64,000 bases of DNA from Haliotis asinina (lineage: Eukaryota; Mollusca; Gastropoda; Lepetellida; Haliotidae). Positions within the stretch are counted from its first letter, which is position 1. Every line of letters begins with the position of its first letter. The notes under the pieces were generated by a model. The model had not been told where the DNA came from and did no database searches. It saw only the letters and a program-made list of their open reading frames with translations. The position numbers were made by a program, and so were the translations under genes. Location: assembly GCF_037392515.1 (NCBI RefSeq), contig NC_090280.1, positions 17,548,001-17,612,000 on the forward strand, given 5' to 3'. Positions 11,101-20,104 of the stretch are shown here, piece after piece.

Positions 11101-11824
11101 CACCGCCTTTTTAGCAATATTCCAGCAATATCATGGAAAGGAACACAAGAAAAGGGCTTCACATATCGTACTCATGTGGGGGATCGAACCCGAGTCTTCA
11201 GCGTGACGAGCGAACACTTTAACCACTTGACCACCCTACTAGCCGAGCCCTGTATGAAACTAAGACTTAATTTACTTTTATCGATAACAATCATTAACTC
11301 CTAGGTTGATAAATGTCATAAAGTTTAAAAGCATGGATATAACAAAAGTAAGCACACATGCTTTACATAACATAGCAGTAGTTGAGCAGTGAGTTACTCA
11401 GCTTTATGGCGGCCTGTAAATAATCGAGTCTTGACCAGACAATCCAGTGATGAGCAATATGAACATTGCTATATGCAATATTGGGATACGATGACACAGG
11501 TCCCGTTAGCCACCTCATACGAGAAGCATGGGTTGTTGAAGATCAGTTAATACTCACATCGCCACAAAGTGAATGATGCTTCCATATATTCATACTCGTT
11601 TATTCAGTTTTGTATTCGGTGATATCCTTGATATATTTTCAGACAGAAACAACATTGAAACATTCGCCTTCAGAAAAGTAACGGCCATCACTGACGTTTC
11701 CATCATGACAACCGCGTTTCCGGCATCTACCACCATTGATTGTGCCCGTCTGTGCGCCAGTGGGCAATATGAGTGTAATGTCGTTGTGTTTAAGGATAGA
11801 ACATGTAGGTTGTATTCCCTGTAG
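2117..11824 (+). CDS. Secreted C-type lectin-like, mucin-like protein with C-terminal PAN-like exon
   Basis: Spliced model: 2117-2168, 3313-3498, 4218-7673 and 11643-11824 (3,876 nt, 1,291 residues). Every junction is GT-AG and phase 1. Residues 1-17 (MALAWLFLVISLHSTTE) look like a signal peptide, so the protein should be secreted. Residues about 21-151 form a C-type lectin-like domain with Cys 21, 38, 56 and 149, the WIGL core and WRW. It lacks EPN/QPD and WND calcium-site motifs and the second inner disulfide, so calcium-dependent sugar binding is doubtful. Residues about 155-1225 are Ser/Thr/Gly/Val-rich with degenerate repeats (SASGVI, STASDVI types), expected to be heavily O-glycosylated. 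The last exon has three spaced Cys (DCARLCASG...TCRLYSL), resembling part of a PAN/apple domain. An in-frame ATG at 2012 is possible, but the signal peptide favours 2117. AATAAA at 12041 supports the end. A role in mucus or immune recognition is inference. Confidence 0.75.
2535..2702 (+). repeat. SINE-A in intron 1 of the lectin gene
   Basis: A diverged head (GCTTAGTGGTTCAAGCG, GGTTCAGTTCCCC) is followed by the shared tail ending in aaactaaactcactcactca. Sense strand is the gene strand. Confidence 0.7.
2930..3120 (-). repeat. SINE-B in intron 1 of the lectin gene
   Basis: Contains the family landmarks gtccagacaatccagtgatc, gcatgagcatcgatct and cgacaagcatgggt in minus orientation, with decayed ends. 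Confidence 0.7.
3313..3498 (+). CDS. Lectin/mucin gene exon 2: first half of the C-type lectin-like domain
   Basis: The acceptor ttccttttccag and donor gtaggt bound this exon. It encodes LQCNRYRERT...NNKCYYAW...EAVKLCQKGGTHVLF, the N-terminal helix/strand portion of a C-type lectin fold, with two Cys as in the long form plus the Cys that normally pairs with the last Cys of the domain. Starts and ends in phase 1. Confidence 0.75.
3911..4063 (-). repeat. SINE-A in intron 2 of the lectin gene
   Basis: Minus-oriented copy: tail gtgagtgggtgagt, then gcaatatcacggcgggagac, then the B-box complement ggaatcaaaccc. The copy ends about 150 bases before exon 3. Confidence 0.72.
4218..7673 (+). CDS. Lectin/mucin gene exon 3: end of lectin domain plus giant mucin-like region
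   Basis: Acceptor tatcttccag precedes GPAFTRIWIGLERNGSEWRW, completing the lectin-like fold through NKFQIVCEQ. The remaining roughly 1,075 codons form one uninterrupted low-complexity exon. Before about 5800 the sequence is Ser/Thr/Glu/Gln-rich (MEQTFTLEQSS-type repeats at 4980-5115). From about 5820 to 7100 it is a degenerate repeat with TCTGCTTCCGG-like cores, giving S-A-S-G/D-V-I peptides with a spacing of about 11-14 residues. I end the exon at the donor TTGTAAGT (7674) because phase 1 matches the downstream Cys exon. If that donor is not used, translation runs on to a stop at 7745-7747, giving an alternative C-terminus. Confidence 0.72.
7748..8650. other. Intron 3 of the lectin gene, left part
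   Basis: AT-rich sequence with no recognisable gene, domain or repeat. It would be the 3' UTR of the shorter transcript if the 7674 donor is skipped, but I see no AATAAA in the first 300 bases after 7747. Confidence 0.5.
8655..8712. repeat. Alternating purine-pyrimidine (GCGT/GTGC) microsatellite
   Basis: A run of gcgtacgcgtgtacgtgtgc followed by more cg/tg/ca steps, almost strictly alternating purine-pyrimidine. Such tracts can adopt Z-DNA under negative supercoiling; whether this one does is untested. Confidence 0.6.
9289..10396 (-). mobile_element. Mariner-like DNA transposon with intact inverted ends and broken transposase
   Basis: Terminal inverted repeats of 32 bases (9289-9320 and 10365-10396; three mismatches; both begin TACGAGGGGATG) are flanked by TA duplications at 9287-9288 and 10397-10398. 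This is the expected target site of mariner. The element is about 1.1 kb, roughly 200 bases shorter than a full mariner, because of an internal deletion in the last third of the transposase. It lies in intron 3 of the lectin/mucin gene, antisense to it. Confidence 0.88.
9366..10219 (-). pseudogene. Mariner transposase pseudogene
   Basis: Starts at the ATG ending at 10219 (MKMNKVEYRAVVKFL). It shows the two helix-turn-helix regions, the linker DDPRPGRPTT, the first catalytic Asp in VTCDET, then HHYDPESKQESMEWKH and the second Asp in LHQDTAPVHTS. A stop replaces the Trp normally following CDET (codon at 9731-9733). After YEILPH the reading jumps to KCLD and, beyond a second stop, QGDYVEK, which is the usual mariner C-terminus. 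An internal deletion has therefore removed the third catalytic Asp region (PYSPDLAP...). It cannot be active itself, but its ends could still be recognised by a related transposase. Confidence 0.85.
10794..10875. repeat. Foldback-type short repeat (GGGCCC end)
   Basis: Begins gggcccttattctcgaacca and contains inverted words taagaattcttaac / gttaagaatgggctta, giving a partial hairpin. It resembles the better-preserved foldback at 40105-40205. Confidence 0.4.
10905..11050 (+). repeat. SINE-C copy
   Basis: B-box-like GGGTTCGAATCCCGG is followed by acagaagtactagaatctgt, ctactgaaaaagtgtacatc and gaccactttctgaatg. The same order of words occurs at 44705-44845, so this is a dispersed family. A tail-only fragment lies at 10697-10735 (gaccactttctaaatggcat). 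Confidence 0.6.
11083..11240 (-). repeat. SINE-A in intron 3 of the lectin gene
   Basis: Well-kept minus copy: gcaatattccagcaatatca, then gggggatcgaaccc (B-box complement), then ctttaaccacttgaccaccc (A-box complement). Confidence 0.8.
11397..11560 (-). repeat. SINE-B just upstream of lectin exon 4
   Basis: Landmarks taaataatcgagtcttgacc, agacaatccagtgat and agaagcatgggttgttgaag. It ends less than 100 bases before the exon 4 acceptor at 11641-11642. Confidence 0.72.
11643..11824 (+). CDS. Lectin/mucin gene exon 4: Cys-containing PAN/apple-like C-terminus
   Basis: The acceptor tatattttcag is followed by a phase-1 start that joins in frame to exon 3 (T+AC gives Tyr). The exon encodes RNNIETFAFRKVTAITDVSI, then STTIDCARLCASGQYECNVV and TCRLYSL before TAG at 11822-11824. 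The Cys spacing and the order 'sxxxCaxxCxxxxxCxxxxf...CxLys' resemble the central strip of PAN/apple modules. At 60 residues it is shorter than a whole module. A poly(A) signal 217 bases downstream supports it being the last exon. That it belongs to the upstream gene is inferred from phase, strand and proximity. Confidence 0.6.
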
Positions 11825-12040
11825 GGGTGCTCTTCGGTACGGGAGTAAATGAAAGTATAAGGCTAGATCCTCACAGTTCGATATTATATGGACAATGTCA
11901 GCGCCGAGTTTTCAGCATTAAAATGAGCTTATATGGTATCTCATACTATATATAACATATTTCCATACAGCAGTGAATGCATGTTCCATTCAGGAACCAA
12001 GAACCAAATATAACAGGCTTTATTGTGTATTCACATTAAC

Positions 12041-12046
12041 AATAAA
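12041..12046 (+). promoter_or_regulatory. Poly(A) signal AATAAA of the lectin/mucin gene
   Basis: First canonical AATAAA after the TAG at 11824, on the gene strand. Confidence 0.45.
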
Positions 12047-12111
12047 ATACCTGAAATTTCGAATGCTGCACAGTGCCTTTACTATTTCTCAGTTAGCCAA
12101 TGTCTTATTCA

Positions 12112-12290
12112 TTGTCGTACTCAGCAATATTCCAGCTATATGATTACAGTCTGTAAATAATCGAGTCTTGACCAGCCAGTCTAGTGATTGACATAATGGG
12201 CACTGATCTAGGCAGTACCCGGTCCCATTTCATCACGAAAATGGTTTGGTGAAGAACAATTCTAACCGGCTCTTTACGGGTAAATCTCTT
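12112..12290 (-). repeat. SINE-B, decayed
   Basis: Shared tail words actcagcaatattccagcta, then taaataatcgagtcttgacc; the rest is diverged. Confidence 0.65.
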
Positions 12291-12861
12291 ATCCAACAAT
12301 ACATGGTCTCTCCTAGGGAATCAGGGAAAATACGCTGTAAAACGTGACCTCTCATGACCACGTCCCCTGCTACGCCGGGTATGAGACGTGGCAACATGAT
12401 CTACTTCACACTTGCACACACATGTTACTAAATCTCATTTTGATCTTGATGAACTGATAGATTATTAGGAACAGAATTATTCTGAAATCTGTCAGGGAAA
12501 TCCTGTAATAAACAGCGTCCTTCTTGACCATATTTGTCGTTGTGTTGTCCGTTAGTAAACACATAAGCATATCCTTATACGGGCACTTGCTGGGACCCAT
12601 AATGAGTGCTAGTGCGGAAATACATTTTAGCGCAACCATTAAAATATTACATTTCTACAGCAACAAATCCGTGTGTATTGGCCGTAGATGGCTCCGTGAA
12701 TGCAAAAATTATTTGACTGTATATTCATAGAGCTTGAGCGCTGAGAAACCATGTTGCAGGTTACCATGGATATACCTCACTCAGAATATTGACGTGCACC
12801 AAGCCTCTTTATCCCATAAATGTCTAGCCAAGGTAAACAAACAAGTACCATATTTTAACGC

Positions 12862-12935
12862 CATTTGGTGTGGCGTAGTCAGGGATCGAACCACCGCTGT
12901 CCGGGCAAGCGCTCTATCCACTTGACCACTGTGGC
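12862..12935 (-). repeat. tRNA-like SINE head (separate family)
   Basis: On the minus strand it reads GGTCAAGTGGATAGAGCG (A box) then GGTGGTTCGATCCCTG (B box), spaced as in a tRNA. The 5' and 3' acceptor-stem halves do not pair, so it is a tRNA-derived repeat, not a working tRNA. Confidence 0.5.
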
Positions 12936-13574
12936 AGTCGAATCCAGCACGATATTCGAGATTAGAACCATCAGAGTGCATAACCGTTGAAATGACATGT
13001 AGATTATGTTGGGACGATGAATAAATTTCGTCTGAATCGTGTTTTTGAAGTGAAATAACTTTTATTTCATTTTCAATGAAGAGGCAACCCAAGTAATATA
13101 ATTACTATATTTGTTACATTCTACTAAAAGCTGATCTCATAGTTTTTTTACAATATATACACACATGTACGTATGTATAGGACTATGTTTTCACATAAAT
13201 GTGATAAAACCGCCTCACATCACATTTTATCTGCACACCCGTTATCACGGATATCATTGGGTGTGGACATTCTTACCCTTTACCATGAATGCGGATCGTT
13301 ACACTTTCCCAACTATTCGGAACATTCTCATCAGCAGGCCGGGCCACCGTGGTCGTCTTGGTATAACTTACGAGGCTAGAGGAATATGTTTAAGGTAATC
13401 CAATGCACCATGAAGTATATATAAATTACAGTACTGCAGAAAGAAATTCTGTCTACACATTACACACTAAAACTGTTTATTATACAAAACCGTGCTCCAA
13501 TGGAGATATTACTTGTGTGAGATCAAACGATATGCCCAAGGAGATATTGTTTTGAGGGTATTTTTATTTTGTAA

Positions 13575-13730
13575 AATGCCCTGACGTCATCAATTACATG
13601 TGAGATCACAATGCTTTGACATCATCAATTACATGACTCACAATACAATGACGTCCAAACTCTGATGACATCATAATGCTATGACGTAATAATCTTGACG
13701 ACGTCACAATGATATGGCATTGCAAGCCTA
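13575..13730. promoter_or_regulatory. Cluster of TGACGTCA/TGACATCA (CRE/ATF-like) sites
   Basis: At least five words close to the palindrome TGACGTCA fall in about 150 bases: ctgacgtcatcaattacatg, ttgacatcatcaattacatg, aatgacgtcc, gatgacatcata, tatgacgtaa and gacgacgtcacaat. Two carry the same extension (atcaattacatg), so part of the cluster is a decayed tandem repeat. It lies 1.3 kb upstream of the I-kappa-B-like start codon. Confidence 0.4.
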
Positions 13731-14985
13731 ATTCAACGTGTACCGTGTTTTCCACTGAAAACGAATGAAGACCGATATTCATGATAAACAGAGTCTAGCT
13801 ATCGTGTCTTCTGACATCAAATATATCAATAAAAGTTGATAAAGTGGCAAATATCCGGGACTTAAGTGAGATGATCTGTAGTCTTAGTTTCAGGTGATGA
13901 GGACAGAGAACGTCCCCGCGTGAAGATATGGTGCTGTATTCTAAAGGTGCTCCTGAATTAAACTGAATCGATTGGATGAAATCGCGTTTGCAGCGTATGC
14001 TTTTGAATTTGTTGCTACGACATTTTCTGTTTTGAAATAATAATGCACTGCATATAAATGTTTTCAAAATAAAGGTGTTTAAATTCCGACATGATCTCGG
14101 CTGGAAAAATGCCGATGTGACGGAAAACCCACCTCAGTTCACCTCAGCTCAGATGAATTTTAATTCAAGAAATCATTTCTATTGAAGTCCATTCTAAAAT
14201 GTTGCTGTTCATCTTCACGAATATCGGCACCGTGTATTTTAATTCTTTTGCCTATCGCGCCACATGCTTTCGTTGTCTGAAACATATGTTAACATCACTA
14301 AACCACATACACTATGGTCACAAGCCGTTCCACGATGGTAAAACGTCGATGCTACATGGCAACAGGCTCTTTCATCACGAGGTGTTATCTATACTGCAGG
14401 CCAAACACACGATCTAGAATGTTGAACATATCAGAGACCATATGTATATTGCACTTTCCTTTGTAATTCTATATGTGAAAAGGTTAGACCTTCCGCAGAC
14501 AACTCATGTACGTTTACAGGCGCGTATAAAGCCAATGTTTTCGTGTAAGCCCGACAGGTTGCAAAGATATATATTGAAGTCACCATTCGTTAAATAAGGT
14601 GTTATCATACCCTTCAGGCAAAGCAAAGTTGCGAATGCAAGCTCTTAGTCACTGCATTTCCTACCATGGTCACTCGATACACGATATCCTTGTAGCACAT
14701 CCATAAGCTATGACATCCATAGCGCATCCACAAGCTATGTGAGGAGCTTTTCAAATGTCGCGACTCAACGGAGCTGGGTTCCGTCTCTAATGAAGCACTA
14801 TCACAGGAAACCAGGTAATAGTGAGAGCAACAGCACTACCATGCGAAGGGCCCAGGAACCAGTCTTTCAACCCGGAAGTTTTCTAGTTAAGCGAATACAC
14901 GAGTAGGAGTGCGGGAGACTGACTGGTGGATTCTACAAATGTGCCGTTTGTGATTTTCTGCTGAAAGTGACAGCCCGATAAAACC

Positions 14986-15040
14986 ATGCTTCAAGATAGT
15001 CTGGATCACGGAGATGTGGTGAAGGGACCACCCGAAATTG
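14986..15040 (+). CDS. I-kappa-B-like gene exon 1
   Basis: Encodes MLQDSLDHGDVVKGPPEI plus one base, then donor gtaaat. An in-frame TGA at 14968-14970, five codons upstream, makes this ATG the first usable one. Context accATGc is acceptable. It joins exon 2 as ...PPEIG|EDLTEQL. The assignment depends on phase and on this being the nearest upstream ATG exon. Confidence 0.5.
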
Positions 15041-18000
15041 GTAAATCATTCTATTTTTTCATTTGAAAAAAGAAAACACGGCTTTTCCCAAGATGCTATT
15101 TTTAGATTGTTCCGTCACACCTTTAGAATTATATATTTTCTTCAGCTATATGATGAAATAGTATTTATGTTTTTTTCGAAAATATTGTCACTGTCTTATA
15201 CTTTGAAAGAGTGACGAGTGTGTGTTGTGTCTTTACGTAGGTCCCCCATATCATGGCTTGGTCTGTGTAGGACGCTGGTTAATGTTTAAGAAAAAGGATG
15301 TTATTTCATTTTTGTGATAAATTTTGTTTTATGTATTTCGTTTGTGTCAGCAACTTTTAACATATGGCACAAATCATTTTTGTTTAAAAAAGTCTACAAT
15401 TTACATGTTCTTATCATGTAGCCATATCAACCATATCGTGCAGCAAAGACTCTTAACGTGATTAAAAAAGCCAGCAAAATCGCACTTGAAAAGATTGACT
15501 AACTTTCTCCCAGCGCTGGCAAAGATGTGTGCAAGGACTGTTGCTTCGGTCGAAGTTGGAAGACAAGAGATTTTCTTGTGATTACAAGCACCTTGGGTCT
15601 GCAGTAATAAATATACACTGGTCCCATACATTAGGTTTGCAAACCAGGTTTTCAAGAGAGTGTAGCATTTATTAGAAATGCTAATTTCATTGCTAAGAAC
15701 TGCTCAGCTTGAAAGCTGAAATGTTTTAATACATGTCTATGAAAACAAAAAAATATGTTGATTGTGGAAAAACTGTCTGTCACTGACAAAACTCAATGTC
15801 AGTGTTATGGACAGTGTGCAATACACAACTTCAATTATTGACCACATGCAATTTGAACACCTATCAGGCTATATACCATAAACAGAAGACATTGTCTTAT
15901 GGCCTGTGCACCTGGGTTCTGTTTCTGTCACATTATATAATTACACAGACAGGCAGGTGTGATTCTTGTACACATGACATGTTATTATGTCTGTGGGTTG
16001 CAAACAAACTGCATCCATTTTTCCCGCATGACTGGGTTGGACGGAAACTGGAGCAAACTCAGATTGTCAGTTTCAAGTGCTGCTTTGTACTTGGTCACAT
16101 GACAGTTTCCATCTATGCAGTCGTTCACATCTCAGTATTTGTTGATAGAACGGAAATGCAGAGAGCATGTATTTACAAAACCCAACATCACTATATACAT
16201 TATTTATGATTCTTATACCAATATCTCTCTTGCTTGACAATTGTATATGAAACGCAACGTATACAATGAAAGAAGTGGTTATCCATAAAAAATCTTGCTA
16301 CCATACTTCTGAAATGCCAATCAAACAGATTGTTTTTATCTACACACAATGAGCCTTCTGCATGCCGGCAAAAGAACCAACCAAAGAAAATCTTCGTTAC
16401 ACTTGAGTGCACACTCACCCACTCTGAGCGGGTTTGGTCTCCCAGGTGCTTCGTTTTGAGGGAAGAAAACCCAAGTACAAAATGTTGCACTTTTCATTCA
16501 TTATTGTACACTTATAATTTTGTTTCTTTGTTTTTTCACAATCAGCAATGTGTATTATATGTCATGAATAAGTGATAATTGTGTTTTAATTATGCTTGTT
16601 TGTTGTTGCATGTGACCTGTTGCATGTGAATTCAATGGAAGGGAGGTATATGTTTTGATAAGTCTCCACTATACCCTGGACACATCTATGGCTCTGCCCG
16701 ATAAATTTATTACCTCCCTTGATTATCTTTTATCCAATCAGATGTCTATGCTGGGAACAAACCAATGACAACTCACTTTCGTTTTTTAAATTATCTAACC
16801 GATGAAACTTGGCAACCCAAACCATGCAGAGTTTCTCTGGAAGAGGTAGAAGGAGCTAGCACGGTTATAACGGCGGCCTAGCTGATTGGCTGCTGTCAGA
16901 ATGCAGAGCCAGCAAAGGGAGGTAATAAAATTGTCGCGCCAACCCGTAGATGCGTCCAGGGTATAGTGGAGACTTATTGAAAGGTATACCCTGGAGATAT
17001 TGAGGATGAAAAAGTTATTATCCAATATCAAAGTTGCTCCTACAGACATTAATCTGACATTTCTTTCTGGCTTGACCATCTGCTTGCATTCTACCTATGA
17101 GTAAATTTGGCTATGTAATATTAAACATGGCTTGGATTTATTAAATTATTATTGTTGCAGTTAATCAATTTCTCAATTCTATTTCCATTTCAAACCTTTT
17201 CATCTCTCTTTCTATATTCCATTCCTTCTCTGAATTTGTAACTGAACTTCAAGTTTCTTTATTTCCACTTGATCTGAACATTCCTCTAGATCCATGTCCA
17301 AGACTTCATGTCCAAATACTCCTTCATCAATTTTCAAAATTTGAAATTTCCTCATTGCGGGTTTGGCCTCAAGTTTGAAATGTGAAGAAATTTGCAATAA
17401 GTTTGATTTGCGCAATTGACTGACTGTCTCAGAGTCAGGGGATTGAGAAACTGCTCAAGTTCAAACACCATTTTGCTGGTTTCCACAATAAACTTGTAGC
17501 AAAATGGCAAAACTTTTAAATAAATTTCACAAAAGGTCTCAAATGTCTAGTTTCTAAATGAAAGTAGTTTCCACAGTGAGCAGTCAGGCACAGTGTGTCA
17601 ATCTTGAATGTGACATATGTTGTTGACAAACACTCGTTGTTAGGCAGAGGCACACCACCCCAGTAATTCAGAGTGTAAGTCCATGTATGTGCGATCTTCC
17701 GAGTTGCACAACACAACAACCATATATACTACATGCAGTCAAGAACATTTGAGCAAAATACGTCTGTCGCCATTCACTTAGAACTTTCTTGCACAGGAAG
17801 TAAACAATAGATTGCCAAGGGCAGGTAACCCTGGAGCGCTATCTAAAAAGGCTAAAAACACTATTGCAGTGATATGAAATTTGACCCACAACTCAAACTC
17901 TAAACATTTGACCCAATGATAACTATCGTCTAATGACAATACAAATTATATATACTAGTATATGGAACAGTTGAGTGTTCGTTATAATATATATAATACA

Positions 18001-19673
18001 GCATTTGAGATTTCTGTCTGCCTGACCATCCAGAATGGTGTGTTTTCATCTCTGTCAAATTTCATAATTAACCTGTCTTGTGGTCTGGTAGATATTTACC
18101 CCTAACAGTAAATATTTTATAATATCAGGTTGTTTGGTTGTTAGTTTGCAGTGTTTAAGGTATTGTGAAAATTATGTTATACTACTTACGATTGGACAGT
18201 TCATGTTTTGATAACCAATCACACCACATGTATTTTCAGTTAACCTGAACGCTGTTCATTGGCTGTTAGTGCTATGTAGGTCATTTTGATGCCTACAAAC
18301 AGTAAAGAATTCAGAAACATAATGTTTTGTTTGTTTTTTATTTTTGGTACATGCAAGTTTTTGTCTAGTAATTTTTTTAAGTTACCAGTGTAGCCGTCTA
18401 TCTCACAATTTGGGGAGTTAATATGGTGCAATATCACCATGAAGGCAGCAAAATAAAATGTTGTGTTCTCTTTCTTAAATTTTGTGAAAACTGTTCCATG
18501 TATATACGAGGGGTGTCCCAAAAGTGGTCAGCCTCACTATATTCTCTATGTGCAATGTTAGAAAGCATTAGTAAAGGCATATCCAGAATTTAACATATGT
18601 GGTTAATGTTTGCGAAATATTTGTCATCACAACAGGTTGGGGTGTAATATTTCTTTAAGCATTGCAGAAGGTGAAAAACAATCTGTCGTTTGGTACCTCT
18701 TGGATGATGGCATGCCCTCAGATAATTTTATATTCAGACGAGATGATTTCTGAAGGACACCCTCATTTTAATCTTTCAAAAGCATTTTGTACAGACAATT
18801 AAGTGGGCACTGTTTACAATATACTGAGAGCTTACATTTGTGTGATCATTCAGTATTTTGTTTGAACCCTTTGGATCATGCATGAATATGTGGAAACATT
18901 AGAATAAGTTATGTCCTTTTGATTAACACATTTGAAAGTGGGGGTGGATAGTGTCTCCAAAACAAGCTCTGTCATTAAACATTTTGGGGGAAGTTACTTT
19001 AACAAGCGATTATAGTTTCAAATTGCATCTTTGTGCACTTAAGTATCTACGTTTGATTCTAGTGGGCTTCTGCTTATTTCAAACACACAAAATGTTTCTT
19101 TCATGTTTTGTTTCCTGAAGTTAGTGATGCATTTATTGCCAATTTTGGAATTTGGGGGGACACCAAGATAAAAATTCAAACAAAATGGTGTTCGTGAGTC
19201 TGGAACATGGCAAAAACAATTTGTTTCAGCTTAACAGATAATAAAACATAAAAGCAGATGCATTTTTATAATGGACCACTTTTGGGACATCCCTCACCTG
19301 TAAGAGAATATTCTTCAGTAATCGACCAGGTAGAGTGATGCTTTGTTGATTGTGTAAGTTCTCTGTTTCCTTCATGTTATCTGCAGTGACTGTTCAGCAC
19401 GTGTGGTCTCAGTTAGTTTACAGTGTTTTTTCTGACTGCCAGTATCTATCTATCAGAGAAGGATGTTAAATGGTATCATTGTGTGCACGTTACTCACATT
19501 GAGGAAAGAAAATTGATCAAATATGGTAATTCCTCATCTGTCCTGATGTGGGTAGTGGGAGGTTACACAATTCTGTTCATAGTCATTGTCACTTGCAAAC
19601 TGTTCAGCTATGTGGAGAAAGGTGACATATTTTCTTGGAATCATCGTTTGACTGACCCCCAAAGACGACGACG

Positions 19674-19767
<94 letters not shown>

Positions 19768-19815
19768 AAGGCGACAATGCTTGTCGTAAGAGGTGACTAA
19801 CGGGATTGGGTGGTG

Positions 19816-19880
<65 letters not shown>

Positions 19881-19928
19881 AAGGCGACAATGCTTGTCGT
19901 AAGAGGTGACTAACGGGATTGGGTGGTG

Positions 19929-19960
<32 letters not shown>

Positions 19961-20008
19961 AAGGCGACAATGCTTGTCGTAAGAGGTGACTAACGGGATT
20001 GGGTGGTG

Positions 20009-20104
<96 letters not shown>

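Larger units (their letters stand above)
12291..14985. other. Intergenic region between the lectin/mucin and I-kappa-B-like genes
   Basis: No gene could be supported. Contents recognised: a tRNA-like SINE head (12862-12935), a cluster of CRE-like sites (13575-13730), a kappa-B-like word (14122-14130) and the 5' leader of the downstream gene. The remainder is AT-rich unique-looking sequence. Confidence 0.55.

Noticed and set aside
12862-12935. A functional tRNA gene on the minus strand
   Set aside because: A and B boxes are present but acceptor-stem halves do not pair; it is a tRNA-derived repeat.
15796-16209. 137-codon plus frame in intron 1 of the I-kappa-B-like gene
   Set aside because: No domain, no splice support and no compositional difference from neighbouring intron sequence.
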